Below are positions 24,206-32,128 of a stretch of 32,128 bases of DNA, in pieces. Origin of the DNA: Bacteroidales bacterium (GTDB lineage Bacteria > Bacteroidota > Bacteroidia > Bacteroidales > Tenuifilaceae); the NCBI GenBank assembly GCA_018056955.1, contig JAGPEQ010000025.1:1-32128 (forward strand), read 5' to 3'. The first letter of the stretch is position 1. Each line of letters begins with the position of its first letter. The position numbers and the translations under genes are program-made. A model generated the notes under the pieces. The model worked only from the letters and a program-made list of their open reading frames with translations, was not told the origin of the DNA and did not search any database.

Positions 24206-25465
24206 TTATCCACCAAAATCGTCAAATGCAATCATCTCCTCGGGTACGCCTAAATCGAATAACATTTTTTGAACGGCAGCATTCATGGCTGGTGGACCAC
24301 AGAGGTAGTACTCAATGTCCTCAGGAGCATCGTGTTTTGAAAGGTAATTATCGTATATAACCTGATGGATAAATCCTACATAGCCAGTCCAGTTATCCTC
24401 TGGTTTGGGTTCTGAAAGGGCAATGGTGAATTTGAAGTTAGGGAATTCCTGCTCAATTTTACGGAAGTGCTCCTCGTAGAAAATTTCTCGTTTTGAACGG
24501 GCTCCGTACCAGAAAGTAGCCTTCCGGGTAGTACGTTTGGTTAGGAATTGATCAAATATATGCGAGCGCATGGGAGCCATTCCAGCACCACCACCAATAA
24601 ACATCATCTCATTCTGGGTGTCCTTTATGAAGAACTCGCCATAGGGTCCTGAAATCATAACCTTATCGCCGGGTTTACGCGAAAAAATGAAACTTGAACA
24701 AACCCCGGGGTTTACGTTCATAAAAGCATTTTTCTCCCTATCCCAGGGCGGAGTAGCAATACGAACATTGAGCATGATTATATTGTCCTCCGCTGGATGG
24801 TTTGCCATGGAGTATGCGCGGAATGTTTCCTCGGTATTCTTCATCTTCAAATCCCACATCTTGTACCTATCCCACTCGTCGCGGTATTCAGGTTCAACAT
24901 CGATATCCTTAGCAAAATCTACTTCAATTTTAGGCACATCAATCTGGATATAGCCACCGGAACGGAAATGCAACTTTTCCCCCTCGGGTAGCTTAACCAC
25001 GAACTCCTTAATAAAAGTTGCCACGTTGCGGTTCGATACCACTTCGCACTCCCACTTCTTAATACCTAAAACCTCCTCGGGTACCTCAATCTTTATGTCC
25101 TCTCTAATTTTTACCTGACAACCCAGTCGCCAGTGATCGTTCTGCTGCTTACGGGTAAAAAATCCCACCTCGGTTGGTAAAATACTTCCTCCACCTTCCA
25201 AAACCCTGCACTTACACATGCCACAAGTTCCGCCTCCACCACATGCCGATGGAAGAAAAACTCCGTTATTTGATAGGGTTGAAAGAATTGTTCCCCCGGG
25301 ATCAACTTCAAGAGTTCTCTCCTCATTAATCACCAACTTCACCCTACCCTGGGGGGTAAGTTTTGCCTTAGCGTATAGCAGAACCGCTACTAACAACAAA
25401 ATAATAAGCAGGAATACTGCAATTGCTGAAATTATAATGGTTCCGTTCCCTGAAAGTAATATCAT
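24206..25465 (-). CDS. nqrF: Na+-NQR subunit F (NADH-oxidising, FAD and 2Fe-2S)
   Basis: Electron entry subunit of the sodium-pumping NADH:quinone reductase. The 419 residues begin with a membrane helix (about 8-31). A plant-type 2Fe-2S domain follows with C75, C81, C84 and C116 as cluster ligands ([11 protein letters not shown] and RLGC). Next is a ferredoxin-reductase-like FAD domain with R216-A-Y218-S219 and the NADH domain with [14 protein letters not shown] near residue 290. The C-terminus ends in [11 protein letters not shown], typical of NqrF. It is the last gene of nqrABCDEF, 22 bases after nqrE, and is followed by terminator hairpins. Confidence 0.98.
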   Translation of the reverse strand: MILLSGNGTIIISAIAVFLLIILLLVAVLLYAKAKLTPQGRVKLVINEERTLEVDPGGTILSTLSNNGVFLPSACGGGGTCGMCKCRVLEGGGSILPTEVGFFTRKQQNDHWRLGCQVKIREDIKIEVPEEVLGIKKWECEVVSNRNVATFIKEFVVKLPEGEKLHFRSGGYIQIDVPKIEVDFAKDIDVEPEYRDEWDRYKMWDLKMKNTEETFRAYSMANHPAEDNIIMLNVRIATPPWDREKNAFMNVNPGVCSSFIFSRKPGDKVMISGPYGEFFIKDTQNEMMFIGGGAGMAPMRSHIFDQFLTKRTTRKATFWYGARSKREIFYEEHFRKIEQEFPNFKFTIALSEPKPEDNWTGYVGFIHQVIYDNYLSKHDAPEDIEYYLCGPPAMNAAVQKMLFDLGVPEEMIAFDDFGG

Positions 25466-25487
25466 GGTTAAACAGTTTAACAGTTTT

Positions 25488-26105
25488 TTACAAATTGATG
25501 CCCATAAAGGTCATGAACGCAATGCCCATTAAACCTGTAAGAATGAATGCAATACCTAACCCGCGTAATGGTTTAGGAATATCGGAATATTTGAGTTTTT
25601 CGCGGATTGCAGCAATGCTAACAATTGCTAGAGCCCAACCTATTCCTGATCCAACCCCAAAAACAGTAGCCTCGGCAAGGGTTTCGTATTCACGTTCCTG
25701 CATGAATAATGAGCCTCCCAGTATTGCACAGTTTACCGCAATAAGGGGTAAAAATATTCCAAGGGAGTTGTATAACGATGGCGAAAACTTCTCTACCACC
25801 ATCTCAACTAGTTGCACCATGGATGCTATAACAGCAATGAACATAATAAACGAGAGGAAGCTTAGATCTAAATTCGCAAAACCGGGATCAAGCCAGCTTA
25901 ACGCACCCGGTAGTAGTAAGTACTTGTTCATTAAATAGTTTACGGGAACAGTAATAGCCATCACGAATATTACTGCAATGCCAAGCCCCATTGACGTCTT
26001 TACTGTTTTTGATACGGCCAGGTACGAGCACATACCTAGGAAGTAAGCAAAAACCATATTATCGACAAATATGGACTTGACAAATATGTTGATTAGATGT
26101 TCCAT
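25488..26105 (-). CDS. nqrE: Na+-NQR subunit E
   Basis: Inner-membrane subunit with six helices that, with NqrD, holds an intramembrane iron-sulfur centre passing electrons across the membrane. The 205 residues carry both conserved cysteines, C26 ([11 protein letters not shown]) and C126 (AVNCAILGG), in inverted half-repeats like those of NqrD and RnfA. NqrE rather than RnfA/E is chosen because all six nqr genes are present in order. Gaps to nqrD and nqrF are 22 bases each. Confidence 0.97.
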   Translation of the reverse strand: MEHLINIFVKSIFVDNMVFAYFLGMCSYLAVSKTVKTSMGLGIAVIFVMAITVPVNYLMNKYLLLPGALSWLDPGFANLDLSFLSFIMFIAVIASMVQLVEMVVEKFSPSLYNSLGIFLPLIAVNCAILGGSLFMQEREYETLAEATVFGVGSGIGWALAIVSIAAIREKLKYSDIPKPLRGLGIAFILTGLMGIAFMTFMGINL

Positions 26106-26127
26106 ACCTTAGGTCAATTTTTTGTGG

Positions 26128-26787
26128 TTAATCCTCAATAAGTTTTCGGTTCCTGCTACGTTGTATCCAAATTATGATACCAACAGTAATCAGCGCCATC
26201 GGAGGTAGAATCATCATACCATTATTCTCATAAAAACCTCCGTTTTTGATATACCAATCAATGGGTATAACCCTATAGTTAAAAATGGTTCCTGAGCCAA
26301 GTAGCTCACGGAAAAAAGCTACAATAACCAGGATTAAACCATAACCTAATCCGTTACCAATACCATCGAGAAACGATGGCCAGGGCTTATTACCTAGTGC
26401 AAAAGCCTCTAGACGTCCCATGATTATGCAGTTTGTTATAATTAACCCTACAAAAACCGATAGCTGTTTGCTTACATCGTAAACATAAGCTTTCAGTATT
26501 TGGTCGACCAGAATTACCAGCGCTGCAATAACAACCAGCTGCACAATAATACGGATACGGTTAGGAATCGAATTCCGGATTAAAGAAATTATCAGGTTTG
26601 AGAAAGCGGTTACTACTGTAACGGAAATGGCCATCACAATGGCAGGCTTAAGCTTTACGGTAACAGCCAAGGCTGAACAAATACCCAATACTAAAACAGT
26701 CACTGGGTTTTTAGAGTCAATTGGCTCGGTAAGCAGCTTAATGTTCTTTGGGGAGAACCATGGTTCCCTTTCCTTAACTTCACTCAT
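26128..26787 (-). CDS. nqrD: Na+-NQR subunit D
   Basis: Six-helix membrane partner of NqrE. The 219 residues contain the paired cysteines C37 ([10 protein letters not shown]) and C120 ([14 protein letters not shown]) that supply the other ligands of the shared iron-sulfur centre. Its ATG lies inside the last 8 bases of nqrC, indicating translational coupling. The family resemblance to RnfE is expected. Confidence 0.97.
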   Translation of the reverse strand: MSEVKEREPWFSPKNIKLLTEPIDSKNPVTVLVLGICSALAVTVKLKPAIVMAISVTVVTAFSNLIISLIRNSIPNRIRIIVQLVVIAALVILVDQILKAYVYDVSKQLSVFVGLIITNCIIMGRLEAFALGNKPWPSFLDGIGNGLGYGLILVIVAFFRELLGSGTIFNYRVIPIDWYIKNGGFYENNGMMILPPMALITVGIIIWIQRSRNRKLIED

Positions 26788-27553
26788 GGCTAATACTGTT
26801 TTTTACTTTTTGAAAATAGCTTTGGTAGGCAGCAAGGCAATCGAAAAGCATACTTTCGAGCCCTTTGCTGGTAATGGTACCACCCGAAATGGCATCAACC
26901 CCATGGGGATCGTTGGGTGCGGCACCACCTTTTACCACCTTTACGGAAGTAAAGGTTAAAATGCTGTCGCCCTGAAAAATTGATTTTCCCTTGAATTGCT
27001 CCTGAAATTCGTGAGTGGAGATTTCAGCGCCTAATCCTGGCGTTTCGCCCTGATGGGCAAAAGTGGCACCGTAAATGGTATTCAAATCATCGTTTAAAGC
27101 GATATAGCCCCAAATAGGCCCCCAAAGGCCACGTCCACGAAGGGGAATGATATACTTTATGCTACCATCATCGAGTTTAGCCTTGTAAACCGGAAGGTTT
27201 CGCTGCTCAATGGGCTTGGACATTTCAACCTTCAAATCTACATTAAATGCAACTACACCGGTTATGGTGTCGCCTTTTGAGTTAACAACAACCTGCTCAG
27301 GGATATACTTATTGAAGTTTTCAGAAACAAATGCATGCTTGTTGGCGGCTTGTTCAACCCCATCGGCCTTGCCTATTGAGCGAAGTATATCGATTTTCTT
27401 TTCCGTTTCAATATTCTTGGTTTGTGCCGGTTTTAAAGCCGTTGAGGCAATAGCCAGCAGCATGGCAACAACAATAACCATTACCGAAGAATACATAATT
27501 GTATAGGCATTGCTGTTTCGGTCCATGCTTTTTATCTTATCCAGTAAACTCAT
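26780..27553 (-). CDS. nqrC: Na+-NQR subunit C (covalent FMN)
   Basis: Periplasmic flavoprotein subunit with one N-terminal membrane anchor (about residues 20-40 from the ATG). FMN is attached by a phosphoester bond to a threonine in the motif DxxSG(A/G)T: here DAISGGTIT, with T226 of the 257-residue form as the expected site. Attachment needs ApbE, which is not in this window. The start used is ATG 27553; a TTG nine bases upstream is in frame but less likely. It follows nqrB by 12 bases and overlaps nqrD by 8. Confidence 0.97.
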   Translation of the reverse strand: MSLLDKIKSMDRNSNAYTIMYSSVMVIVVAMLLAIASTALKPAQTKNIETEKKIDILRSIGKADGVEQAANKHAFVSENFNKYIPEQVVVNSKGDTITGVVAFNVDLKVEMSKPIEQRNLPVYKAKLDDGSIKYIIPLRGRGLWGPIWGYIALNDDLNTIYGATFAHQGETPGLGAEISTHEFQEQFKGKSIFQGDSILTFTSVKVVKGGAAPNDPHGVDAISGGTITSKGLESMLFDCLAAYQSYFQKVKNSISHE

Positions 27554-27565
27554 AGCTTTCAAAGT

Positions 27566-28732
27566 TTAGACGTTAGCAACCTTTTTGGCGCGTTTCATTC
27601 TTCGGCGAATGTTGGCTTCAACCACGTAGTAATCAATTAGTGGAGCAAATGCATTCATAAGCAGGATGGCAAGCATCATACCTTCCGGGTAAGCGGGGTT
27701 AAGCACTCTGACAAGCAGGGCCAGAAAACCTACCAAAAATCCGTATATCCACTTACCCTTCTCGGTTTGCGATGCGCTCACGGGGTCGGTAGCCATAAAA
27801 ACAGCACCAAATGCAAAGCCTCCCATAATTAGGTGCTGCCATGCTGGAATCTCCATGTAGGGGTTAACCGCAAAGGCATTAAAAAGTAAACCTGCTGCCA
27901 AGCCACCTCCAAATACCGAAACCATGATTTTCCAACTGCCAATTCCTGTTACTATAAGTATGATAGCACCAATAAGAATTGCTAAAGTAGATGTTTCACC
28001 AACTGAGCCAGGAATAAAGCCCATGAACATATCGTATACTGAAGGCAACTGGTCAATTTGGTAGGCTGCTGCTTTGGCAAGAGGGGTGGCTCCTGAAAAA
28101 CCATCCACTACTCCTTTCCCCTGAGTCAGTCCGGCAATCCAAACCTTATCGCCCGACATGTGCGAAGGGTAGGCAAAGAAAAGGAACGCCCTTGCCAGCA
28201 AAGCCGGGTTGAATACGTTGTAACCTGTTCCCCCAAAAACCTCCTTACCAATTATTACTGCAAAAGCAACCGCAATGGCAAGCATCCAGAGAGGAACGTC
28301 AACAGGCATGATTAGCGGGATAAGCAAGCCGCTAACTAGAAATCCCTCATTAACCTCATGGCCTCTGGACTGGGCAAATGCAAACTCAATGGAAAGTCCC
28401 ACTCCATAGCTTACCACAATTAATGGTAAAACTTTAAGAAAACCATACCAGAATGTCTCTAAAAAGCCCCAACTTGCACCAATGGAAAGAGCATGCTGGT
28501 AACCAACATTCCACATTCCAAAAAGCATGGCAGGCATTAATGCGATAATCACAATGGACATAGTGCGTTTCAAGTCCAGCGAATCGCGTATATGGCTTCC
28601 CTTGGTAGTAACTGTATTGGGCACAAACAGAAAAGTTTCAAACGCATCAAAGGTTGAGTGAAACATCTCAAACCTCCCACCTTTCTGAAAGTGCGGCTTA
28701 ATCTTATCCAGGTAATTTCGTAACGCTTTCAT
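27566..28732 (-). CDS. nqrB: Na+-NQR subunit B (covalent FMN, ion channel subunit)
   Basis: Largest membrane subunit, carrying covalent FMN, riboflavin and the quinone site, and central to Na+ translocation. The 388 residues show about ten hydrophobic helices and the flavinylation motif DGFSGATPL with T216 as the expected FMN site. The N-terminus (LRNYLDKIKPHFQKGGRFE) matches the cytoplasmic extension of NqrB. Gap to nqrA is 16 bases and to nqrC 12. Confidence 0.98.
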   Translation of the reverse strand: MKALRNYLDKIKPHFQKGGRFEMFHSTFDAFETFLFVPNTVTTKGSHIRDSLDLKRTMSIVIIALMPAMLFGMWNVGYQHALSIGASWGFLETFWYGFLKVLPLIVVSYGVGLSIEFAFAQSRGHEVNEGFLVSGLLIPLIMPVDVPLWMLAIAVAFAVIIGKEVFGGTGYNVFNPALLARAFLFFAYPSHMSGDKVWIAGLTQGKGVVDGFSGATPLAKAAAYQIDQLPSVYDMFMGFIPGSVGETSTLAILIGAIILIVTGIGSWKIMVSVFGGGLAAGLLFNAFAVNPYMEIPAWQHLIMGGFAFGAVFMATDPVSASQTEKGKWIYGFLVGFLALLVRVLNPAYPEGMMLAILLMNAFAPLIDYYVVEANIRRRMKRAKKVANV

Positions 28733-28748
28733 TACAATGATATTATTG

Positions 28749-30107
28749 TTAGCTTAACTCTTTAATCATGGTTTCAATGCCCTTGCGTAGAATAGCCTGC
28801 ACCTCTGTTTTTGAAGGGCACACATACTCGCAAAGCGCCATATCTTCCTCAACAACTTCGTAAATTCCTAGTTGCTCCATCCTATCTATATCATTAGCCA
28901 GAATGGCTTTAACCAGATGCATTGGGTATATGTCCATTGGCATAACCTTCTCATACTGGCCGGTAACCACCATTGCCCTATGACCACCATGCATATTGGT
29001 ATCGAGGGTAAACCTCTTACCTGGGATTAGTTTCGATAGAAAAGTACGTGAAGCGCTATGCTTATTGACTCCCGGAGCAATCCATCCGAAAAACTCATAC
29101 TTATTCCCTTCGGGTATTACGGTTACCATGTTATCATAAAAACCTAAATATCCCAATTTATCGACACGTGTACCGGTAAGCACATTTCCACTTATGATAC
29201 GAACTTGACCCTGTGTATTAATATTATCCTTAATAATACTCTCAATGCTTGCACCGGAAATCAACTTATAGTATCGGGGTTTCACAACCTCGGAGCCAGC
29301 TAAGGCAATTACCTTGGTTGCATCGTAGATACCTTTAAGGAAAAGGCGTCCAATAATAATAACATCCAGAGGATTTACTACCCATACTACCTCTCCTTTA
29401 TTTATTGGGTCGATATGGTGAATTTGAACACCAACATTACCAGTAGGATGAGGTCCAGTAAAATAGTGGAACTCCACTCCTTTTGCATTGGCAAAAGCTT
29501 TTGCGGGTGGAAAATCGGAACTTAACCCCAAGTGAACCTTCCCGGTGGTTAGCTTACGAATCGCATCCACGCCTGCCTGAAAACTCTCCTCCTCACCCTG
29601 AACTACAAAATCTAAATCGGGAGCCAGCGGTGAGGTATCAAAGCCAGAAATGAAAATCGATTTTGGGGAATCAGCAGGATTGGCAATAATGCCAAAAGGC
29701 CTTTGCCTAATGTAAGGCCAAGCTCCTGCCTTGAGCAACTTTGCAATAACCTCATCGCGGGTAAGCGTTTCGGGCGATGCAGGACCAAAGTCCTCATAAG
29801 CCACCTCGCCACTATCGGCCTTTACAACTACCTCCAGTATTACCCTGCGTTCACCACGCCTAACATCAACCACTTCACCGCTAACAGGCGATGAAAATAC
29901 TATGTTAGGCCTATACTTGTCGTGAAACAATGGCGAACCCGCCCTGACCTTATCGCCAACCGCAACATTGAGCTTGGGTACAAGCCCGGGAAAGTCGGTT
30001 GGCTTAACCCCGTAAGTTTCAGCCTTATCGAGGCGAACCAGCACCTTCTCAGCTGAACCCTTTAACGGGATATTCAATCCACGTTTGATTTTAATTGGTT
30101 TAGACAT
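28749..30107 (-). CDS. nqrA: Na+-NQR subunit A
   Basis: Peripheral cytoplasmic subunit of Na+-NQR, related to RnfC but without its iron-sulfur ferredoxin part. The 452 residues begin IKIKRGLNIPLKGSAEK, the NqrA start, and have the biotinyl-lipoyl-like region near residues 30-90 (VGDKVRAGSPLFHDK) and the C-terminal CEYVCPSKTEVQ segment. First gene of the operon; a promoter with a full -7 box lies 66 bases upstream. Confidence 0.97.
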   Translation of the reverse strand: MSKPIKIKRGLNIPLKGSAEKVLVRLDKAETYGVKPTDFPGLVPKLNVAVGDKVRAGSPLFHDKYRPNIVFSSPVSGEVVDVRRGERRVILEVVVKADSGEVAYEDFGPASPETLTRDEVIAKLLKAGAWPYIRQRPFGIIANPADSPKSIFISGFDTSPLAPDLDFVVQGEEESFQAGVDAIRKLTTGKVHLGLSSDFPPAKAFANAKGVEFHYFTGPHPTGNVGVQIHHIDPINKGEVVWVVNPLDVIIIGRLFLKGIYDATKVIALAGSEVVKPRYYKLISGASIESIIKDNINTQGQVRIISGNVLTGTRVDKLGYLGFYDNMVTVIPEGNKYEFFGWIAPGVNKHSASRTFLSKLIPGKRFTLDTNMHGGHRAMVVTGQYEKVMPMDIYPMHLVKAILANDIDRMEQLGIYEVVEEDMALCEYVCPSKTEVQAILRKGIETMIKELS

Positions 30108-30172
30108 TATTTTAGTGTTTTGCTAAAACAAATTTAAGGAATTTTGAACTCCTGTTTAAAAAAACTCAGCCA

Positions 30173-30207
30173 CAAATGTAGTATCTTTGATAACACGTTA
30201 ACAAAAA
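30173..30207 (-). promoter_or_regulatory. Promoter of the nqr operon
   Basis: Minus-strand TTTTTG (30207-30202), 21-base spacer, TACATTTG (30180-30173), 66 bases before the nqrA ATG. It lies back to back with a plus-strand -7 box at 30182. Confidence 0.65.
30182..30189 (+). promoter_or_regulatory. Probable -7 box of the T9SS plug gene
   Basis: TATCTTTG on the plus strand fits TAnnTTTG, 28 bases before the ATG at 30217. The -33 region is an A-run without a clear TTTG. Confidence 0.45.
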
Positions 30208-30216
30208 TATTTATTG

Positions 30217-31539
30217 ATGTATATCAAATTTACCAGATATATAGATATTAATATATCTATTTTTATCTTATACATATTAAGCCCTCTGCTTTGTTACTCA
30301 AATAACAGAGAAGTGGCTGAAAATGTTTTTGGAAAACCTGAAAAATTATCGAACCAATGGAAAACAAACATAAAATCGGTTAAAGCCTACAAAACCGGTT
30401 TTGAGCTAACTCAACCAATAATAGAGTTGAATACCGACGAAACTATAACTTTGGAATTCGACGACTTATCAGATGAAACGGAGCAATACGAATACACTGT
30501 AATTCATTGCGACTATAGCTGGAACCCTACAAATATGGTGTTCATGGAGTATGCCGATGGTTTTGACTTTAACCCCATTCACGATTATCGGTATTCTTCC
30601 GGAACGTTGGTGCAATATAGGCACTATACCCTTACAATACCAAATAGTAACCTTAAGCTTAAACTTTCAGGTAATTACATCGTGCAAGTTGTAAGGCAAA
30701 GCAATAGGAGCGAAATTGTTCTTCAACAACAGTTTAGGGTATATGAGCCACTGGTAAAAGTTGATGCCCTTATTCGTCAACCCATTGAACCAAGTATTCA
30801 AAGCACCCACCAGCAAATGGAACTAACGGTTAATACTGCTTTACTTGGAAAGGTTGACCCTAATAACGATGTGGTTGTTCTTTTAAACCAAAACAACCAA
30901 CCCTACAACCAGCTGACTTTTAAAACTCCACATTTCAGCGATGGCCATATGTTGATATACCACACCCCAACATCACCCATATTTGAAGGGGGGAATGAGT
31001 TCAGGCAGTTGAACCTAAAATCGTTTCATTATCAGGTTGCCGAAATACAAGGCATACAACAATACGATGGTGTTTACCATACCATTCTTACGCCCGATAA
31101 AAGGGTAAAAACTTACCGTTATAGCGAAAGCGCTGATATTAACGGTAAATTCATTGTTAAATGCGATGATGTTACAGAAAGCCAAGTTGAAGCCGATTAC
31201 ACATGGGTATATTTCACCTTCAGCAACGACGTTCAGTTCGATGGCGATATCTATATATTTGGCGAGCTAAGCGGTTGGGAGCTTAACCCAAATTTCAAAT
31301 TGAAATTTAATCCGGAATGCAACTGCTACGAAACCCGATTGCTTTTAAAACAGGGCTTTTATAACTACAAGTATGTTTTTGTTTCTCTAGGTTTGGCTAC
31401 AGCTGACTTTAACCGCATTGAGGCGAATTTTTTTGAAACTGAAAACGCTTACAATATTCTTGTTTACTACAAATCGCAAGGGGTAAGGTATTGGCGCTTG
31501 GTTGGCACTAACACAGTAAATAGCCGATACAAAAATTAA
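30217..31539 (+). CDS. Type IX secretion system plug protein (DUF5103)
   Basis: DUF5103-family protein; a member of this family was found as the plug closing the SprA translocon in the Flavobacterium T9SS (established knowledge). The 440 residues start with a signal peptide (hydrophobic INISIFILYILSPLLC, about residues 11-26), then repeated beta-rich domains: an N-terminal domain with TLEFDDLSDETEQYEYTVIHCDYSW in two pieces (TLEFDDL, then YTVIHCDYSWNPTNM) and a C-terminal Ig/carbohydrate-binding-like domain with DGDIYIFGELSGWELNP. An in-frame TTG at 30214 precedes the ATG. Divergent from nqrA; its stop overlaps that of mtaB. Exact role here is inferred from family. Confidence 0.88.
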   Translation: MYIKFTRYIDINISIFILYILSPLLCYSNNREVAENVFGKPEKLSNQWKTNIKSVKAYKTGFELTQPIIELNTDETITLEFDDLSDETEQYEYTVIHCDYSWNPTNMVFMEYADGFDFNPIHDYRYSSGTLVQYRHYTLTIPNSNLKLKLSGNYIVQVVRQSNRSEIVLQQQFRVYEPLVKVDALIRQPIEPSIQSTHQQMELTVNTALLGKVDPNNDVVVLLNQNNQPYNQLTFKTPHFSDGHMLIYHTPTSPIFEGGNEFRQLNLKSFHYQVAEIQGIQQYDGVYHTILTPDKRVKTYRYSESADINGKFIVKCDDVTESQVEADYTWVYFTFSNDVQFDGDIYIFGELSGWELNPNFKLKFNPECNCYETRLLLKQGFYNYKYVFVSLGLATADFNRIEANFFETENAYNILVYYKSQGVRYWRLVGTNTVNSRYKN

Positions 31540-32128
31540 TACAAACTCCCCTCAACAAATCCTGTGGGATTATATTTCTCCAATTTCACAGCAACAACCT
31601 TTCCTGCAAGGTTTTGGTTAAACGGTATGCCTACCTTTATATAATTATCGGCAAACCCAAACATATAATCGCCTTTACGGGACGATTCCACAAGGACAGG
31701 ACGGGTTTGACCAATATGCTTGAGGTAGAAGTCATTGTGCAATTTATCAGATAAATCGGTTAAAAGAGAAACACGTTGCCTAACCACAGAGGGATTTACC
31801 TTACCGTCAAATTCAGCAGCAGGGGTGTTGGGCCTTTCTGAGTACGGGAAAATATGCAAAGATGAAGGCCTTACCTGTTCAATAAAACGGTATGCATCGC
31901 TAAAATCGTCGTCGGTTTCGCCTGGAAAGCCAACAATTACATCAACACCAAAAAAGGTGTCGGGCATACGGCTTCGGATTAGCTCAATGCGTTCGGCAAA
32001 AAGTTCACGGCGGTAACGCCTGCGCATAAGCGCAAGTATCCTATTTGAACCCGATTGAAGCGGTATATGGAAATGGGGAAGGAACTTAGCCGATTGTGCC
32101 ACAAAATCGACCATTTCAGGGGTAATAA
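31536..32128 (-). CDS. mtaB: tRNA t6A37 methylthiotransferase MtaB-type (partial, N-terminus outside window)
   Basis: C-terminal part of a radical-SAM methylthiotransferase that converts t6A to ms2t6A at tRNA position 37. The frame remains open to the window edge, so the N-terminal MTTase and the radical-SAM CxxxCxxC parts lie outside. Visible are FHIPLQSGSNRILALMRRRY, the family's substrate/SAM barrel signature (seen here as HIPLQSGS plus LMRRRY), DVIVGFPGETDDDF, and a C-terminal TRAM-like domain (about the last 60 residues). MtaB is preferred over MiaB or RimO because of the RRRY and the PHFHIPLQSGS context, but the missing half would decide. Its stop codon overlaps that of the plug gene. 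Confidence 0.85.
   Translation of the reverse strand, partial: ITPEMVDFVAQSAKFLPHFHIPLQSGSNRILALMRRRYRRELFAERIELIRSRMPDTFFGVDVIVGFPGETDDDFSDAYRFIEQVRPSSLHIFPYSERPNTPAAEFDGKVNPSVVRQRVSLLTDLSDKLHNDFYLKHIGQTRPVLVESSRKGDYMFGFADNYIKVGIPFNQNLAGKVVAVKLEKYNPTGFVEGSLY

Noticed and set aside
26128-30107. Rnf complex instead of Na+-NQR
   Set aside because: Gene order A-F, NqrA lacking RnfC ferredoxin clusters, NqrF with 2Fe-2S and FAD domains, and no RnfB all point to Nqr.

Overview
The window looks like a chromosomal segment of a member of the Bacteroidota, probably a Bacteroidales/Marinilabiliales-like lineage. Four things suggest this: a lipidated TamA-like Omp85 protein, two type IX secretion (T9SS) genes (PorT and the DUF5103 'plug' protein), promoters with the Bacteroidota -7 box TAnnTTTG, and a Na+-translocating NADH:quinone reductase. 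Almost everything is ordinary core genome; the one accessory-looking stretch is a ~1.8 kb gene-free repeat mosaic at 22.2-24.0 kb.

Positions 1-6230 (minus strand) hold the translation block. In transcription order it runs: HhH membrane protein, rpsU, tyrosine recombinase (XerC-like), hpf, four tRNAs (Thr-UGU, Tyr-GUA, Gly-UCC, Thr-GGU), tuf, tRNA-Trp, secE, nusG, rplK and rplA (cut by the window edge). The four tRNAs in front of tuf are in the same order as thrU-tyrU-glyT-thrT-tufB in enterobacteria. Strong promoters are visible before rpsU and before the tRNA cluster, and terminators after rpsU and after hpf.

Positions 6292-10315 (minus) hold an AGCS-type and an NSS-type sodium-coupled amino acid symporter in one operon, and a class I fructose-bisphosphate aldolase with its own promoter and terminator. 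Positions 10384-19972 hold the TamL-like outer membrane assembly lipoprotein, a plus-strand TrmH-type rRNA/tRNA methyltransferase, a membrane protein with a truncated M15 peptidase domain, a COG2509-type FAD protein, porT, menG/ubiE and the small form of purL (the last two overlap).

Positions 20192-22183 (plus) hold a short-chain dehydrogenase, a membrane zinc metallopeptidase with a clear terminator, and a 90-residue orphan. Positions 22184-24205 have no convincing protein gene. They hold two nearly identical ~430-base structured repeats, a third fragment, several REP-like dyads whose outer arms resemble TGTCATCCTGAGC, and a 10-codon mini-ORF between two hairpins. Positions 24206-30107 (minus) are the complete nqrABCDEF operon. 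Divergently from it, the T9SS plug gene runs on the plus strand and meets a partial mtaB-type methylthiotransferase with overlapping stop codons.

No rRNA, CRISPR array, insertion sequence or prophage was seen. No clearly new enzyme system is evident; the most worthwhile unexplained signal is the repeat mosaic.
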